NCBI GenBank assembly: GCA_023444765.1
Contig: JAEXLY010000210.1
Span: forward strand, 1 to 5,232
Direction: 5' to 3'
Length of the DNA: 5,232 nt
Source: Pseudomonadota bacterium
Lineage (GTDB): Bacteria > Pseudomonadota > Gammaproteobacteria > Xanthomonadales > Xanthomonadaceae
Every line of letters begins with the position of its first letter. The stretch's first letter is position 1. Positions 1 through 4,713 of the stretch are shown piece by piece. Made by a program: the position numbers and the translations under genes. The notes under the pieces were generated by a model. The model ran no database searches. It had not been told where the DNA came from and saw only the letters and a program-made list of their open reading frames with translations.

Positions 1-5
1 GGGCG

Positions 6-26
6 CCCCCCCCCCCCCCCCCCCCC
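6..26. repeat. Homopolymer run of 21 C
   Basis: An uninterrupted run of 21 cytosines lies five bases from the window's left edge. Such a long C tract is rare even in GC-rich genomes. It could be a slippage-prone phase-variable tract, or an artefact of sequencing or contig ends. Its position at the edge and the lack of a recognisable gene across it make an artefact more likely. Bases 27-179 hold no gene I can support. A frame-1 reading stays open from base 1 to a TAA at 181, but its product is unrecognised. Confidence 0.9.
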
Positions 27-124
27 ACTCCGCGCGGTGGCCGACGCGACGCAGGCACACTGCTGGCACACCTCGAACCGGCTGCGCCTGGTGATCCGTC
101 GCTTCGCTATCGGCTCAGCCTTCG

Positions 125-155
125 GCCAAGGCGAGGGGAGATACAGGGCCTTGGC
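125..155 (-). terminator. Inverted repeat after the DUF1697 gene
   Basis: GCCAAGGC (125-132) and GCCTTGGC (148-155) form a perfect 8-bp stem with a 15-base loop, starting 25 bases past the DUF1697 stop on the minus strand. A smaller competing hairpin uses GCCTT at 118-122 and AAGGC at 128-132. There is no T run after the stem, so it is not a classical intrinsic terminator. It could be an mRNA 3'-end structure or chance in GC-rich DNA. Confidence 0.25.
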
Positions 156-179
156 GAACCGATGGAATGCGGTGGGAAG

Positions 180-716
180 TTAATTCCCTCCGTCCCTTTT
201 GCCCGCCTGCTCGCGCGCCATGGCAGCAAGTCGCGTGACCGTGTTGATGTTGCGTGCCGTTCCCTCCGCGGCGGCAGGCAGCCTGAGCTTTGAACGCGCC
301 ATCCCCTCGCCGTAGTGGATGTAGAACTCGCGTACCACCGCACGGACCTCTTCTCCACCAGGGGCCACCACGCCGTCGCGCCAGTTGTCGGGCGGCGATG
401 CGTCGAGGAAAACGACCACGGTATGGTTCGGCGCCCTGTTCGGGAAGGGGTTGGCGTCGAGCACTGCGGCCATCTCCGCAGCTGTGCGCACCATGACACC
501 CACAGGCTTGCCCGCATAGCGCGCAAGCGCGTCCTCCAGCGCCGCCTTGACCTGCCCTTCCGTGCCCGGGCTTTCCAGGACGAGGTTGCCGCTGGCGATG
601 TAGGTCCGCACGCGCTGGAAGCCTGCGGCCTGGGCCATGGCCACAAGATCCGACATCGGCAGCTTGCCGGTGCCGCCGACGTTGACGGCGCGCAACAGTG
701 CGACGAATACGGGCAT
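180..716 (-). CDS. DUF1697 family protein
   Basis: This is a 178-residue cytoplasmic protein of the DUF1697 family, which is usually about 180 residues and has no settled biochemical role. Family blocks are visible in order: LLRAVNVGG with KLPM (residues 7-21), VRTYIASGNLVL (36-47), NPF (89-91), VVFLDASPP (101-109), YIHYGEGMARSKL (132-144) and GTARNINTVTRL (152-163). There is no signal peptide or membrane segment. The ATG at 716 is chosen because the family block begins at residue 3 and GGAG (725-728 on the minus strand) lies 8 bases upstream. The reading frame stays open upstream to 827, but that part has no family similarity and enters the repeat. The stop is TAA at 182-180. It appears monocistronic: the neighbouring bla gene, in the same direction, is separated by 261 bases holding a repeat element. 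The family assignment is firm; the function is unknown. Confidence 0.9.
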   Translation of the reverse strand: MPVFVALLRAVNVGGTGKLPMSDLVAMAQAAGFQRVRTYIASGNLVLESPGTEGQVKAALEDALARYAGKPVGVMVRTAAEMAAVLDANPFPNRAPNHTVVVFLDASPPDNWRDGVVAPGGEEVRAVVREFYIHYGEGMARSKLRLPAAAEGTARNINTVTRLAAMAREQAGKRDGGN

Positions 717-773
717 CGCGGGGGCTCCGGTACTGGTACGGGAAGCAGGTCGCCCGGATGGGGGTCGCCCTGC

Positions 774-779
774 AGTGTA
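774..779 (-). promoter_or_regulatory. Possible -10 box of the DUF1697 gene
   Basis: Read on the minus strand this is TACACT, matching TATAAT at four of six positions including TA and the final T. It lies about 60 bases before the ATG at 716. No convincing -35 box is seen at 16-18 bases spacing, so this is a weak suggestion. Confidence 0.2.
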
Positions 780-813
780 TCGCGGAGGAAAGGGACGCCA
801 GGAGTGGACAATG

Positions 814-959
814 GGTGTCAGGGACAATTTCCAGCATCAGGTGCCAGGGACGACTTCCGCCCGCTGGCGGTCTTCCCCTGGCACGCACTTCGGCGAACTT
901 GCCCGTGCGCACGATGACGTCGGAGACCCCTCGGCAGCCGCGCATTTGTCCCTGACACC
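814..959. mobile_element. REP/MITE-like element with 14-bp inverted ends
   Basis: GGTGTCAGGGACAA (814-827) and its exact reverse complement TTGTCCCTGACACC (946-959) bound a 146-bp segment with no gene. Inside, a variant of the same motif (GGTGCCAGGGACG, 840-852) begins a separate strong hairpin. Related motif copies lie at 3021-3033 and 3629-3646. Short, palindromic, intergenic and repeated units of this kind resemble REP sequences and small non-autonomous elements mobilised by Y1-type REP-associated transposases. No transposase is in the window, so the mobile nature is inferred. No target-site duplication is obvious. Confidence 0.6.
841..884. repeat. Two-tier hairpin inside the REP-like element
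   Basis: The outer stem GTGCCAGGG (841-849) pairs perfectly with CCCTGGCAC (876-884). The inner stem CCGCC (857-861) pairs with GGCGG (866-870) around the tetraloop CGCT. The unpaired bases between the tiers form a small asymmetric internal loop. The left arm followed by AC is a variant of the terminal motif GTGTCAGGGAC, so the hairpin seems to be built from the same unit. It would fold in either DNA strand or in RNA. Confidence 0.7.
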
Positions 960-979
960 TTTTCTCGACACCTTTTCTC
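954..979. repeat. Tandem 13-bp repeat at the bla 3' end
   Basis: GACACCTTTTCTC occurs twice back to back, at 954-966 and 967-979. The first copy overlaps the right end of the REP-like element and the second overlaps two bases of the bla stop codon (980-978). On the minus strand the bla message would therefore read through two copies of GAGAAAAGGTGTC straight into CAGGGACAA-type sequence. A degenerate form of the same doubled arrangement follows the gene that ends at 3660. Confidence 0.85.
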
Positions 980-1874
980 ACCCCGCCCACGCCGCCGCGA
1001 CTTCGCCCGCGCCCTTCAGCACCGCCTCGTCCGAGGCACGGATGTGCGCGGAGTACTCCGGATGCTCGAAGTAGCCGGTGACCACCAGCGGCGCGCGTCC
1101 GCCTGGCGGAAACAGGATCGCCACGTCATTGGTCTTGTTGCCCACGCCGGCACTCATGCCCGAGCCGGTCTTGTCGAGCCCGCGCCAGCCGGGCGGCAGG
1201 CCGGCGCGGATGCGGCGCATCCCCGTACGCGTCGCCTCCATCCACTGCTGCAGGCGCTCGCGGCTGTCCGCGGCGAGCACGTCGCCAAGCACGATCCGCT
1301 GCAGGGTCCAGGCCATGGCCCGGGGCGTGGTGCTGTTCTCCTCGGTGCCCGGCGGGATGAGGTTGATCTCGGGCTCGTAACCGTCGATGCGGCTCACCTC
1401 GTCGCCCAGCCCGCGCCAGAACCTGGTCAACGCCCCCGGCCCGCCCAGCCGGCGCATGAGCACGTTGGCCGCGGCGTTGTCGCTCGTCACCTGGATCGCT
1501 TCGGCCAGCGCGACGACCGGCAGCGCACCCTTGTCGAGGTTGGCCTCGACCACCGGCGAATGGAACTGCAGGTCCGCGCGGCTGAAGGCAAGCGGCTCGT
1601 CCAGGTCGATGCGGCCCGCGTCGGCCTCGTGCAGGGCCATGGCGGCGAGCGAAAGCTTGAAGGTCGAGCAGTGGCAGAAACGCTCGTCGCTGCGCAGGCC
1701 GACGCCGTGGCCGCTCCCGGTATCGAGCACGAACGCACCGAGCCGCCCGCCCGACTGCCGTTCCAGCGCCTTCAGCCGCGCGACCGGATCGGCCAACGTT
1801 CCACGCGAACCGGCAAGGGCCGGCGCGCACAGCGCCGCGATCGCGCCGAGCATGAAGCCGCGCCGGCCGATCAC
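978..1874 (-). CDS. bla: Class A beta-lactamase, Tat-exported
   Basis: This is a serine beta-lactamase of 298 residues that hydrolyses the beta-lactam ring in the periplasm. All class A motifs are present: STFK with the nucleophile at Ser70, SDN (131-133), the omega-loop EPEIN with general base Glu167 (Ambler 166), and KTG (235-237). The N terminus has a twin-arginine signal, RRGFM at residues 4-8, a hydrophobic stretch, then ALA/GS as the likely cleavage site after residue 21. Export by Tat is also the rule for the L2-like enzymes of Stenotrophomonas. The GTG at 1874 is chosen because GGAG lies 7 bases upstream and because the later ATG (residue 8) would lose the arginine pair. Cys67 and Cys69 flank His68 just before the nucleophile. 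Cys69, His105 and Ser237 recall class A carbapenemases, but Ambler 238 appears to be Gly, so their Cys69-Cys238 disulfide is absent. Spectrum cannot be read from this. It is divergent from ampR, which should regulate it. Confidence 0.96.
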   Translation of the reverse strand: MIGRRGFMLGAIAALCAPALAGSRGTLADPVARLKALERQSGGRLGAFVLDTGSGHGVGLRSDERFCHCSTFKLSLAAMALHEADAGRIDLDEPLAFSRADLQFHSPVVEANLDKGALPVVALAEAIQVTSDNAAANVLMRRLGGPGALTRFWRGLGDEVSRIDGYEPEINLIPPGTEENSTTPRAMAWTLQRIVLGDVLAADSRERLQQWMEATRTGMRRIRAGLPPGWRGLDKTGSGMSAGVGNKTNDVAILFPPGGRAPLVVTGYFEHPEYSAHIRASDEAVLKGAGEVAAAWAG

Positions 1875-2022
1875 GCCTTGGCTCCATCGCGCGACAGCGC
1901 GCCGGGGACGGCGGATGCCACGGAAAGCGTCGGTTGCGCATGCGGACGGCCATCACCGTGCGCCGGGTTCATCGCTATCATTTCGTCGGGTCGCATCGTC
2001 GTCCTCGCTCGTCGGGGGCCCC

Positions 2023-2028
2023 TAGACT
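2023..2028 (+). promoter_or_regulatory. Possible -10 box of ampR
   Basis: TAGACT matches TATAAT at TA, the fourth-position A and the final T. It would place the transcript start near 2035, about 60 bases before the ampR start codon. No good -35 box is visible, which is common for regulator promoters in high-GC gammaproteobacteria. Confidence 0.25.
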
Positions 2029-2086
2029 GCGACCTGATCGGTGTCCCCACAATCGATCATTTCTCGGACGAGCCCATACAAAAATC

Positions 2087-2091
2087 GGAGG
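2087..2091 (+). promoter_or_regulatory. Ribosome binding site fixing the ampR CTG start
   Basis: GGAGG lies 5 bases before the CTG at 2097. It is the only strong Shine-Dalgarno sequence ahead of the conserved AmpR N terminus, and no in-frame ATG, GTG or TTG lies at a usable distance. It is the main nucleotide evidence that translation begins at CTG. Confidence 0.7.
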
Positions 2092-2096
2092 CTTCC

Positions 2097-2981
2097 CTGG
2101 ACCGCGCGCAACTGCCGCTCAATGCCCTGCGCGCCTTCGAGGCGTCGGCAAGGCACCTGAGCTTCACCCGTGCCGGACTGGAACTGTGCGTCGGGCAGGC
2201 GGCGGTGAGCCACCAGGTCAACCGGCTCGAGGCGCTGCTCGGCGTGCGGCTGTTCCACCGCCTGCCGCGCGGCCTGGCACTCACCGACGAGGGCGCCGCG
2301 CTGGTGCCGATGCTTGTCGACAGCTTCGACCGCATGACGGCGATGCTCGACCGCTACGCCAGCGGCCAACCGCGCGAGCCGCTGACGCTCGGCGTGGTGG
2401 GCACCTTCGCCATCGGCTGGCTGCTGCGGCGCCTGGACGACTTCACCGCCGCGCACCCCTTCGTGGACGTGCGGCTGCGCACCCACAACAACCGCGTGGA
2501 CCTCGCCGGTGAAGGGCTGGACTACGCGATCCGCTTCGGCGATGGCGCCTGGCATGGGGTCGACGCCGATCCGCTGCTCGCCGCGCCACTGGCACCGATG
2601 TGCGCCCCGCGCCTGGCCGAGCGCTACCGGTCGCCAGCCGCGCTCGCGGGCGCCACGCTGCTGCGCTCGTACCGCGCCGACGAATGGCCGCGCTGGTTCG
2701 CCGCCGCCCGCATCGCCTGCCCGCCCCTCACCGGGCCGGTGTTCGACTCCTCGGTGACGATGGCCGCTGCCGCGCGGGCGGGCGCCGGCGTTGCCCTGCT
2801 GCCACCGGCCATGTTCGCCGATGCACTGGAAAGCGGTTCGCTGGTCGCACCGTTCGCCGAATGCATCGACACCGGGCGCTACTGGCTCACGCGCCTGAAG
2901 ACCCGCACGCCCGGCCCGGCCATGCGCGTGTTCCGGGACTGGCTGGTGGACGCGTGCGGACCGGCGACGCCGCCGCCCTAG
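2097..2981 (+). CDS. ampR: AmpR-type LysR regulator of the beta-lactamase
   Basis: This LysR-family DNA-binding regulator has 294 residues, matching the usual AmpR length of about 290. AmpR proteins bind cell-wall muropeptides and switch beta-lactamase transcription between repression and activation. The winged helix-turn-helix covers about residues 8-65, beginning LPLNALRAFEASARHLSFTR. The effector domain follows from about 95. GVVGTFAIGW puts Gly and Thr at 102 and 103, HNNRVD puts Asp at 135, and FDSSVTM and YWLTRL follow near 217-222 and 262-267. From memory of the Citrobacter AmpR, Gly102, Thr103 and Asp135 carry the same numbers there and matter for signalling. That exact match requires residue 1 to be the CTG at 2097, which has GGAGG 5 bases ahead. 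The first in-frame GTG downstream lies within the DNA-binding helix region. The upstream frame stays open but holds no near start. A CTG start would suggest low expression; a base error turning ATG into CTG is the alternative. It is divergent from bla. Confidence 0.93.
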   Translation: MDRAQLPLNALRAFEASARHLSFTRAGLELCVGQAAVSHQVNRLEALLGVRLFHRLPRGLALTDEGAALVPMLVDSFDRMTAMLDRYASGQPREPLTLGVVGTFAIGWLLRRLDDFTAAHPFVDVRLRTHNNRVDLAGEGLDYAIRFGDGAWHGVDADPLLAAPLAPMCAPRLAERYRSPAALAGATLLRSYRADEWPRWFAAARIACPPLTGPVFDSSVTMAAAARAGAGVALLPPAMFADALESGSLVAPFAECIDTGRYWLTRLKTRTPGPAMRVFRDWLVDACGPATPPP

Positions 2982-3016
2982 TGCGGCTTCCAGACGGAAC
3001 AATGGAATCGCGTTGC

Positions 3017-3033
3017 GTGCCGTCCCTGGCACC
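3017..3033. repeat. Hairpin with REP-like motif between convergent genes
   Basis: GTGCC (3017-3021) and GGCAC (3028-3032) can pair around a six-base loop in the 78-base gap between the converging ends of ampR and the Cys-rich gene. CGTCCCTGGCACC (3021-3033) is the exact reverse complement of GGTGCCAGGGACG at 840-852 in the REP-like element. No T run follows on either strand, so an intrinsic terminator is not supported. It may be a partial or solitary repeat copy that serves as an mRNA end. Confidence 0.45.
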
Positions 3034-3059
3034 ACTCTCCGCGCCGATCAGCCTTCCGG

Positions 3060-3410
3060 CTAAGGCCTGCAGGTGCAGTCGGGATAATCGCCCGGGCAAC
3101 TGCACTGGCAGGGCTGCCCGACCGGACAGCTGATTCCGCCGACCCGGTTGCGAGGGCATACGACCTGGCACGTCGCCCCGGAAACACCCTTCTCGAGGAG
3201 CTGGGAAGCGAACTGCGCTCGTGCCAGGTCGAACTCGAACATCCTGCCGACCACCACGCCAGCCTTCTCCGCCTGTTGTTCGACCGCCTGGGCAGAGACC
3301 TGATCGACCGCACCGGTCTTGGCCGGCTCAGCCTGGGGCCCGGAAGCCCACGACGCGACGCCGAAGACGAGTGCCGCGCATACGAGGATTGCGAATCTTG
3401 CACGTGCCAT
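3060..3410 (-). CDS. Small secreted cysteine-rich protein, unknown function
   Basis: I do not recognise this 116-residue protein. Residues 1-22 look like a Sec signal peptide: Arg at 3 and 5, a hydrophobic core ILVCAALVFGVA, and likely cleavage after Ala22. Cys11 sits inside the hydrophobic core and is not a lipobox. Residues 35-75 are probably helical and rich in Ala, Gln, Glu and Val. The tail packs eight cysteines into 34 residues, at 81, 85, 95, 101, 103, 105, 112 and 114, with Gly and Pro between them, and ends CTCRP. That pattern suits a disulfide-stabilised knob or a metal-binding site; the sequence alone cannot choose between them. The ATG at 3410 is preferred because the signal peptide starts there and GGGAG lies about 6 bases upstream. 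The frame is open upstream to 3596, through a repeat, but that part looks non-coding. The stop is TAG. It converges with ampR and has no same-strand partner close by. Confidence 0.8.
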   Translation of the reverse strand: MARARFAILVCAALVFGVASWASGPQAEPAKTGAVDQVSAQAVEQQAEKAGVVVGRMFEFDLARAQFASQLLEKGVSGATCQVVCPRNRVGGISCPVGQPCQCSCPGDYPDCTCRP

Positions 3411-3523
3411 GGCGCTCTCCCTGACCTGTGAACGAGCTGGCCCGAACGTTGGTATCCCGCTGCTCTCCGCTCGGGACGAACGACCCTGCCTGGGCCGCCG
3501 GGCAGTGATAGCACAAGAGTCCG

Positions 3524-3625
3524 CCGGATTCACCCGCTCCGGTCCCGCTCGATCCCATCGAGGTCCGACCGATCGCGGAGGACAATGGATCCTCATTCCC
3601 CCCGCCTGCCGGGTTGGAAGGGGTG
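3524..3625 (+). repeat. Interspersed ~100-bp repeat, copy A
   Basis: This copy aligns with bases 4513-4610. The first 33 bases match at about 26 positions without a gap. The core GACCGATCGCG through AGGACA to GGATCC (about 3559-3592) differs from its partner by only a few transitions. After a more variable stretch, GGTTGGAAGGGGTG (3612-3625) matches GGCTGGAAGGGCTG. It lies between the stop of the Imm11-like gene and the start of the Cys-rich gene. It is probably a member of a dispersed intergenic family. The matching frames in the two copies also read similarly, but no start signal or known protein supports coding. Confidence 0.7.
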
Positions 3626-3626
3626 C

Positions 3627-3646
3627 AATTGTCCCTGACGCCTTTT
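3627..3646 (-). repeat. REP-like motif after the Imm11-like gene
   Basis: On the minus strand this reads AAAAGGCGTCAGGGACAATT, differing from the AAAAGGTGTCAGGGACAAAT that follows bla (963-944) at two positions. It starts 13 bases past the stop codon at 3660 and abuts repeat copy A. A degenerate half copy (AGAAAGGGC) lies between it and the stop, echoing the tandem arrangement after bla. Confidence 0.65.
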
Positions 3647-3659
3647 CGCCCTTTCTGCT

Positions 3660-4166
3660 TCATCCCAGCTCTTCGAGCAGGATTCCCCAGCCTTCGGGTG
3701 GCCGGTTGGCGACCAGCGCGGCGCGCACCACGTCGTCCACCACCAGGGTCGCCGGGCTGTCGACCAGGCGGAACATGTGCAACCCGCCTGGCCCGTCCGC
3801 CGCGCAACCCGCCTCGCCGGCATCGGTGCCCGGAAGACGGGCGACCCCGAGCACGTTGAACAGCTGGTACCCGGTGTGCTCCCTGTCCGTCCGCGGATCG
3901 ACCAGCCGCGCGGGGAAACACTGGAAGTTGTGCACCCCCGCGCCACGCAGGGCGGCCACCAGCGTGTCGCTGGCGATCACGGTGCCGCCGGTCATGAAAT
4001 GCGGGCACGGCTTCCCGTCGGGCACGTTGACCTCGAACCTCAGCTCCGGGAGCAGGCGCCCATCGACCGCTTCGCCGGCCAGGATGCTGCGGTCCGGCAG
4101 TTTCGGGCCGGCGGTGATGCCGTAGTCGTGGAGGTAGTCCTCGGACAGTTCGTAGTAGCGGGACAC
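3660..4166 (-). CDS. Imm11/DUF1629-like protein
   Basis: This 168-residue soluble protein resembles the Imm11 family (DUF1629, MXAN_0049-type). Such proteins are predicted immunity proteins for polymorphic toxins and are often found without an obvious toxin. The family-like core is HFMTGGTVIASDTLVAALRGAG (in two parts, residues 56-77), then FQCFPARL (81-88), GYQLFNVLGV (99-108) and a C-terminal FRLVDSPATLVVDDVVRAAL followed by EGWGILLEEL. It has no signal peptide or membrane segment, so it should be cytoplasmic. The GTG at 4166 is chosen because AAGGTGA (4180-4174) lies 7 bases upstream. A TTG at 4184, six codons earlier, has no comparable site. The stop is TGA. It is transcribed alone: upstream is a 554-base gene-free stretch, downstream the REP-like motif and repeat copy A. 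No toxin gene is adjacent in this window. The family call is from motif recall and is moderately sure; the immunity role is inference. Confidence 0.8.
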   Translation of the reverse strand: MSRYYELSEDYLHDYGITAGPKLPDRSILAGEAVDGRLLPELRFEVNVPDGKPCPHFMTGGTVIASDTLVAALRGAGVHNFQCFPARLVDPRTDREHTGYQLFNVLGVARLPGTDAGEAGCAADGPGGLHMFRLVDSPATLVVDDVVRAALVANRPPEGWGILLEELG

Positions 4167-4173
4167 AGTCTGG

Positions 4174-4180
4174 TCACCTT
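4174..4180 (-). promoter_or_regulatory. Ribosome binding site fixing the Imm11-like GTG start
   Basis: AAGGTGA on the minus strand matches the anti-Shine-Dalgarno region well and lies 7 bases before the GTG at 4166. It overlaps the region just inside the alternative TTG start at 4184, so it favours the shorter protein. Confidence 0.6.
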
Positions 4181-4214
4181 GCAACGGGACGCGCGGCGCA
4201 GGGTCCGGTCGAAT

Positions 4215-4220
4215 ATCCTA
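4215..4220 (-). promoter_or_regulatory. Possible -10 box of the Imm11-like gene
   Basis: On the minus strand this is TAGGAT within GCTAGGATATTCG, an AT-rich island in very GC-rich DNA. It would start transcription around 4208, giving a leader of about 40 bases before the GTG at 4166. The -35 position (near 4238-4243) reads TCTGGC, which is poor. Confidence 0.4.
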
Positions 4221-4481
4221 GCCCGGCGATCGGCCCCGCCAGACCGCCAGGCGCGTCCTCGTCATGGCCATCGGCTCGCAAGACGCAGCATGGCCCGCCC
4301 GTCCCGATTCGGCCTGCCCGGCACACTCCAGCGCATCGTGCAGCGGAACAACGACCCCCAGCCCCGTCGCGCAGCATCGTAAGCGGGCTTGACCCATTGT
4401 TGCCGACGCAGCTCGAAGGACCGCGGCGCGCGCCGGCGGCACATGACGGACCGGCTACACCTGGCCTCGCAACTGGAAAGG

Positions 4482-4504
4482 CGGCTGACTGTCCCAGACA
4501 GCCG
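4482..4504. repeat. 23-bp near-perfect palindrome
   Basis: CGGCTG (4482-4487) pairs with CAGCCG (4499-4504). After one A-A mismatch, CTG (4489-4491) pairs with CAG (4495-4497) around the loop TCC. On the plus strand a pyrimidine stretch, TTCTCTT, follows directly, giving a terminator-like look, but no plus-strand gene precedes it. It may be an operator or part of the adjacent repeat. Confidence 0.5.
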
Positions 4505-4512
4505 TTCTCTTG

Positions 4513-4610
4513 CCGGGTTCACCTGCTCCGGCCCCAGGCGAACCCTCCAGGGTCGACCGATCGCGAAGGACAGCGGATCCCCAGTTACGTGTCAGCGGCT
4601 GGAAGGGCTG
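4513..4610 (+). repeat. Interspersed ~100-bp repeat, copy B
   Basis: This is the partner of copy A (3524-3625), in the same orientation. Its left part folds well: GGGTTC (4515-4520) pairs with GAACCC (4540-4545), and after one mismatch CCT (4522-4524) pairs with AGG (4536-4538). The equivalent stem in copy A is broken by several changes, so copy A may be decayed or the fold may not be conserved. The core GACCGATCGCG, AGGACA and GGATCC is shared. It lies 110 bases before the AraC start. Confidence 0.7.
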
Positions 4611-4664
4611 ATTTCCTCATCCGGCGCGCGCTGCAGAAAAGTGCACGTGGTCGCGGTCCGCCCC

Positions 4665-4688
4665 ATCGACGTCGATCTACCATCGATG
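4665..4688. promoter_or_regulatory. Paired palindromes upstream of the AraC gene
   Basis: ATCGACGTCGAT (4665-4676) is a perfect 12-bp palindrome, and CATCGATG (4681-4688) is a perfect 8-bp palindrome four bases later. Both contain ATCGA half sites. They lie 32-56 bases before the start codon at 4721, a position suited to an operator. TACCAT at 4678-4683 between them could serve as a -10 box. Function is inferred. Confidence 0.35.
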
Positions 4689-4707
4689 CCTGCGCATGAG
4701 GCGGGCC

Positions 4708-4713
4708 AGGAGG
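4708..4713 (+). promoter_or_regulatory. Ribosome binding site of the AraC gene
   Basis: AGGAGG, a full-consensus Shine-Dalgarno sequence, lies 7 bases before the ATG at 4721. It is the strongest such site in the window and sets the start of the partial gene. Confidence 0.8.

Larger units (their letters stand above)
1875..2096. promoter_or_regulatory. Divergent bla-ampR control region
   Basis: These 222 bases separate the two start codons and must hold both promoters and the AmpR operator, as in other ampR-bla pairs, where the spacer is often somewhat shorter. I could not place a full AmpR box. ATCATTTC is repeated at 1977-1984 and 2056-2063, 79 bases apart (GAAATGAT toward bla). GATCG (2036-2040) and CGATC (2054-2058) form an interrupted inverted repeat close to the ampR start. 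These are candidates only. Confidence 0.6.

Noticed and set aside
717..827. N-terminal extension of the DUF1697 protein
   Set aside because: Family similarity begins at the ATG at 716, which has its own GGAG. The extension enters the REP-like element.
814..979. CRISPR array or tRNA/rRNA gene in the repeat-rich region
   Set aside because: The repeats are inverted or directly abutting, without regular spacers, and no tRNA cloverleaf or rRNA signature is visible.
1044..2096. Long plus-strand open frame continuous with ampR
   Set aside because: It runs antisense through the beta-lactamase gene, which has complete catalytic motifs. The extra N-terminal part is Arg/Ala/His-rich shadow sequence, and AmpR length and numbering fit the start at 2097.
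2022..3035. 337-residue minus-strand open frame across ampR
   Set aside because: It is the antisense shadow of ampR, low in complexity and rich in Arg, Gly and Ala, with no recognisable domain.
3411..3596. N-terminal extension of the Cys-rich protein
   Set aside because: It would cover repeat copy A, has no ribosome binding site, and would bury the signal peptide inside the protein.
4218..4522. Overlapping minus-strand open frames in the gene-free region
   Set aside because: They are short, rich in Arg and Cys, without a ribosome binding site or recognisable domain, and typical of random open frames in high-GC DNA.
3528..4545. Compensatory base changes between the stems of repeat copies A and B
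   Set aside because: When aligned position by position, copy A breaks several pairs of the copy B stem rather than preserving them, so a conserved RNA fold is not supported by these two copies alone.
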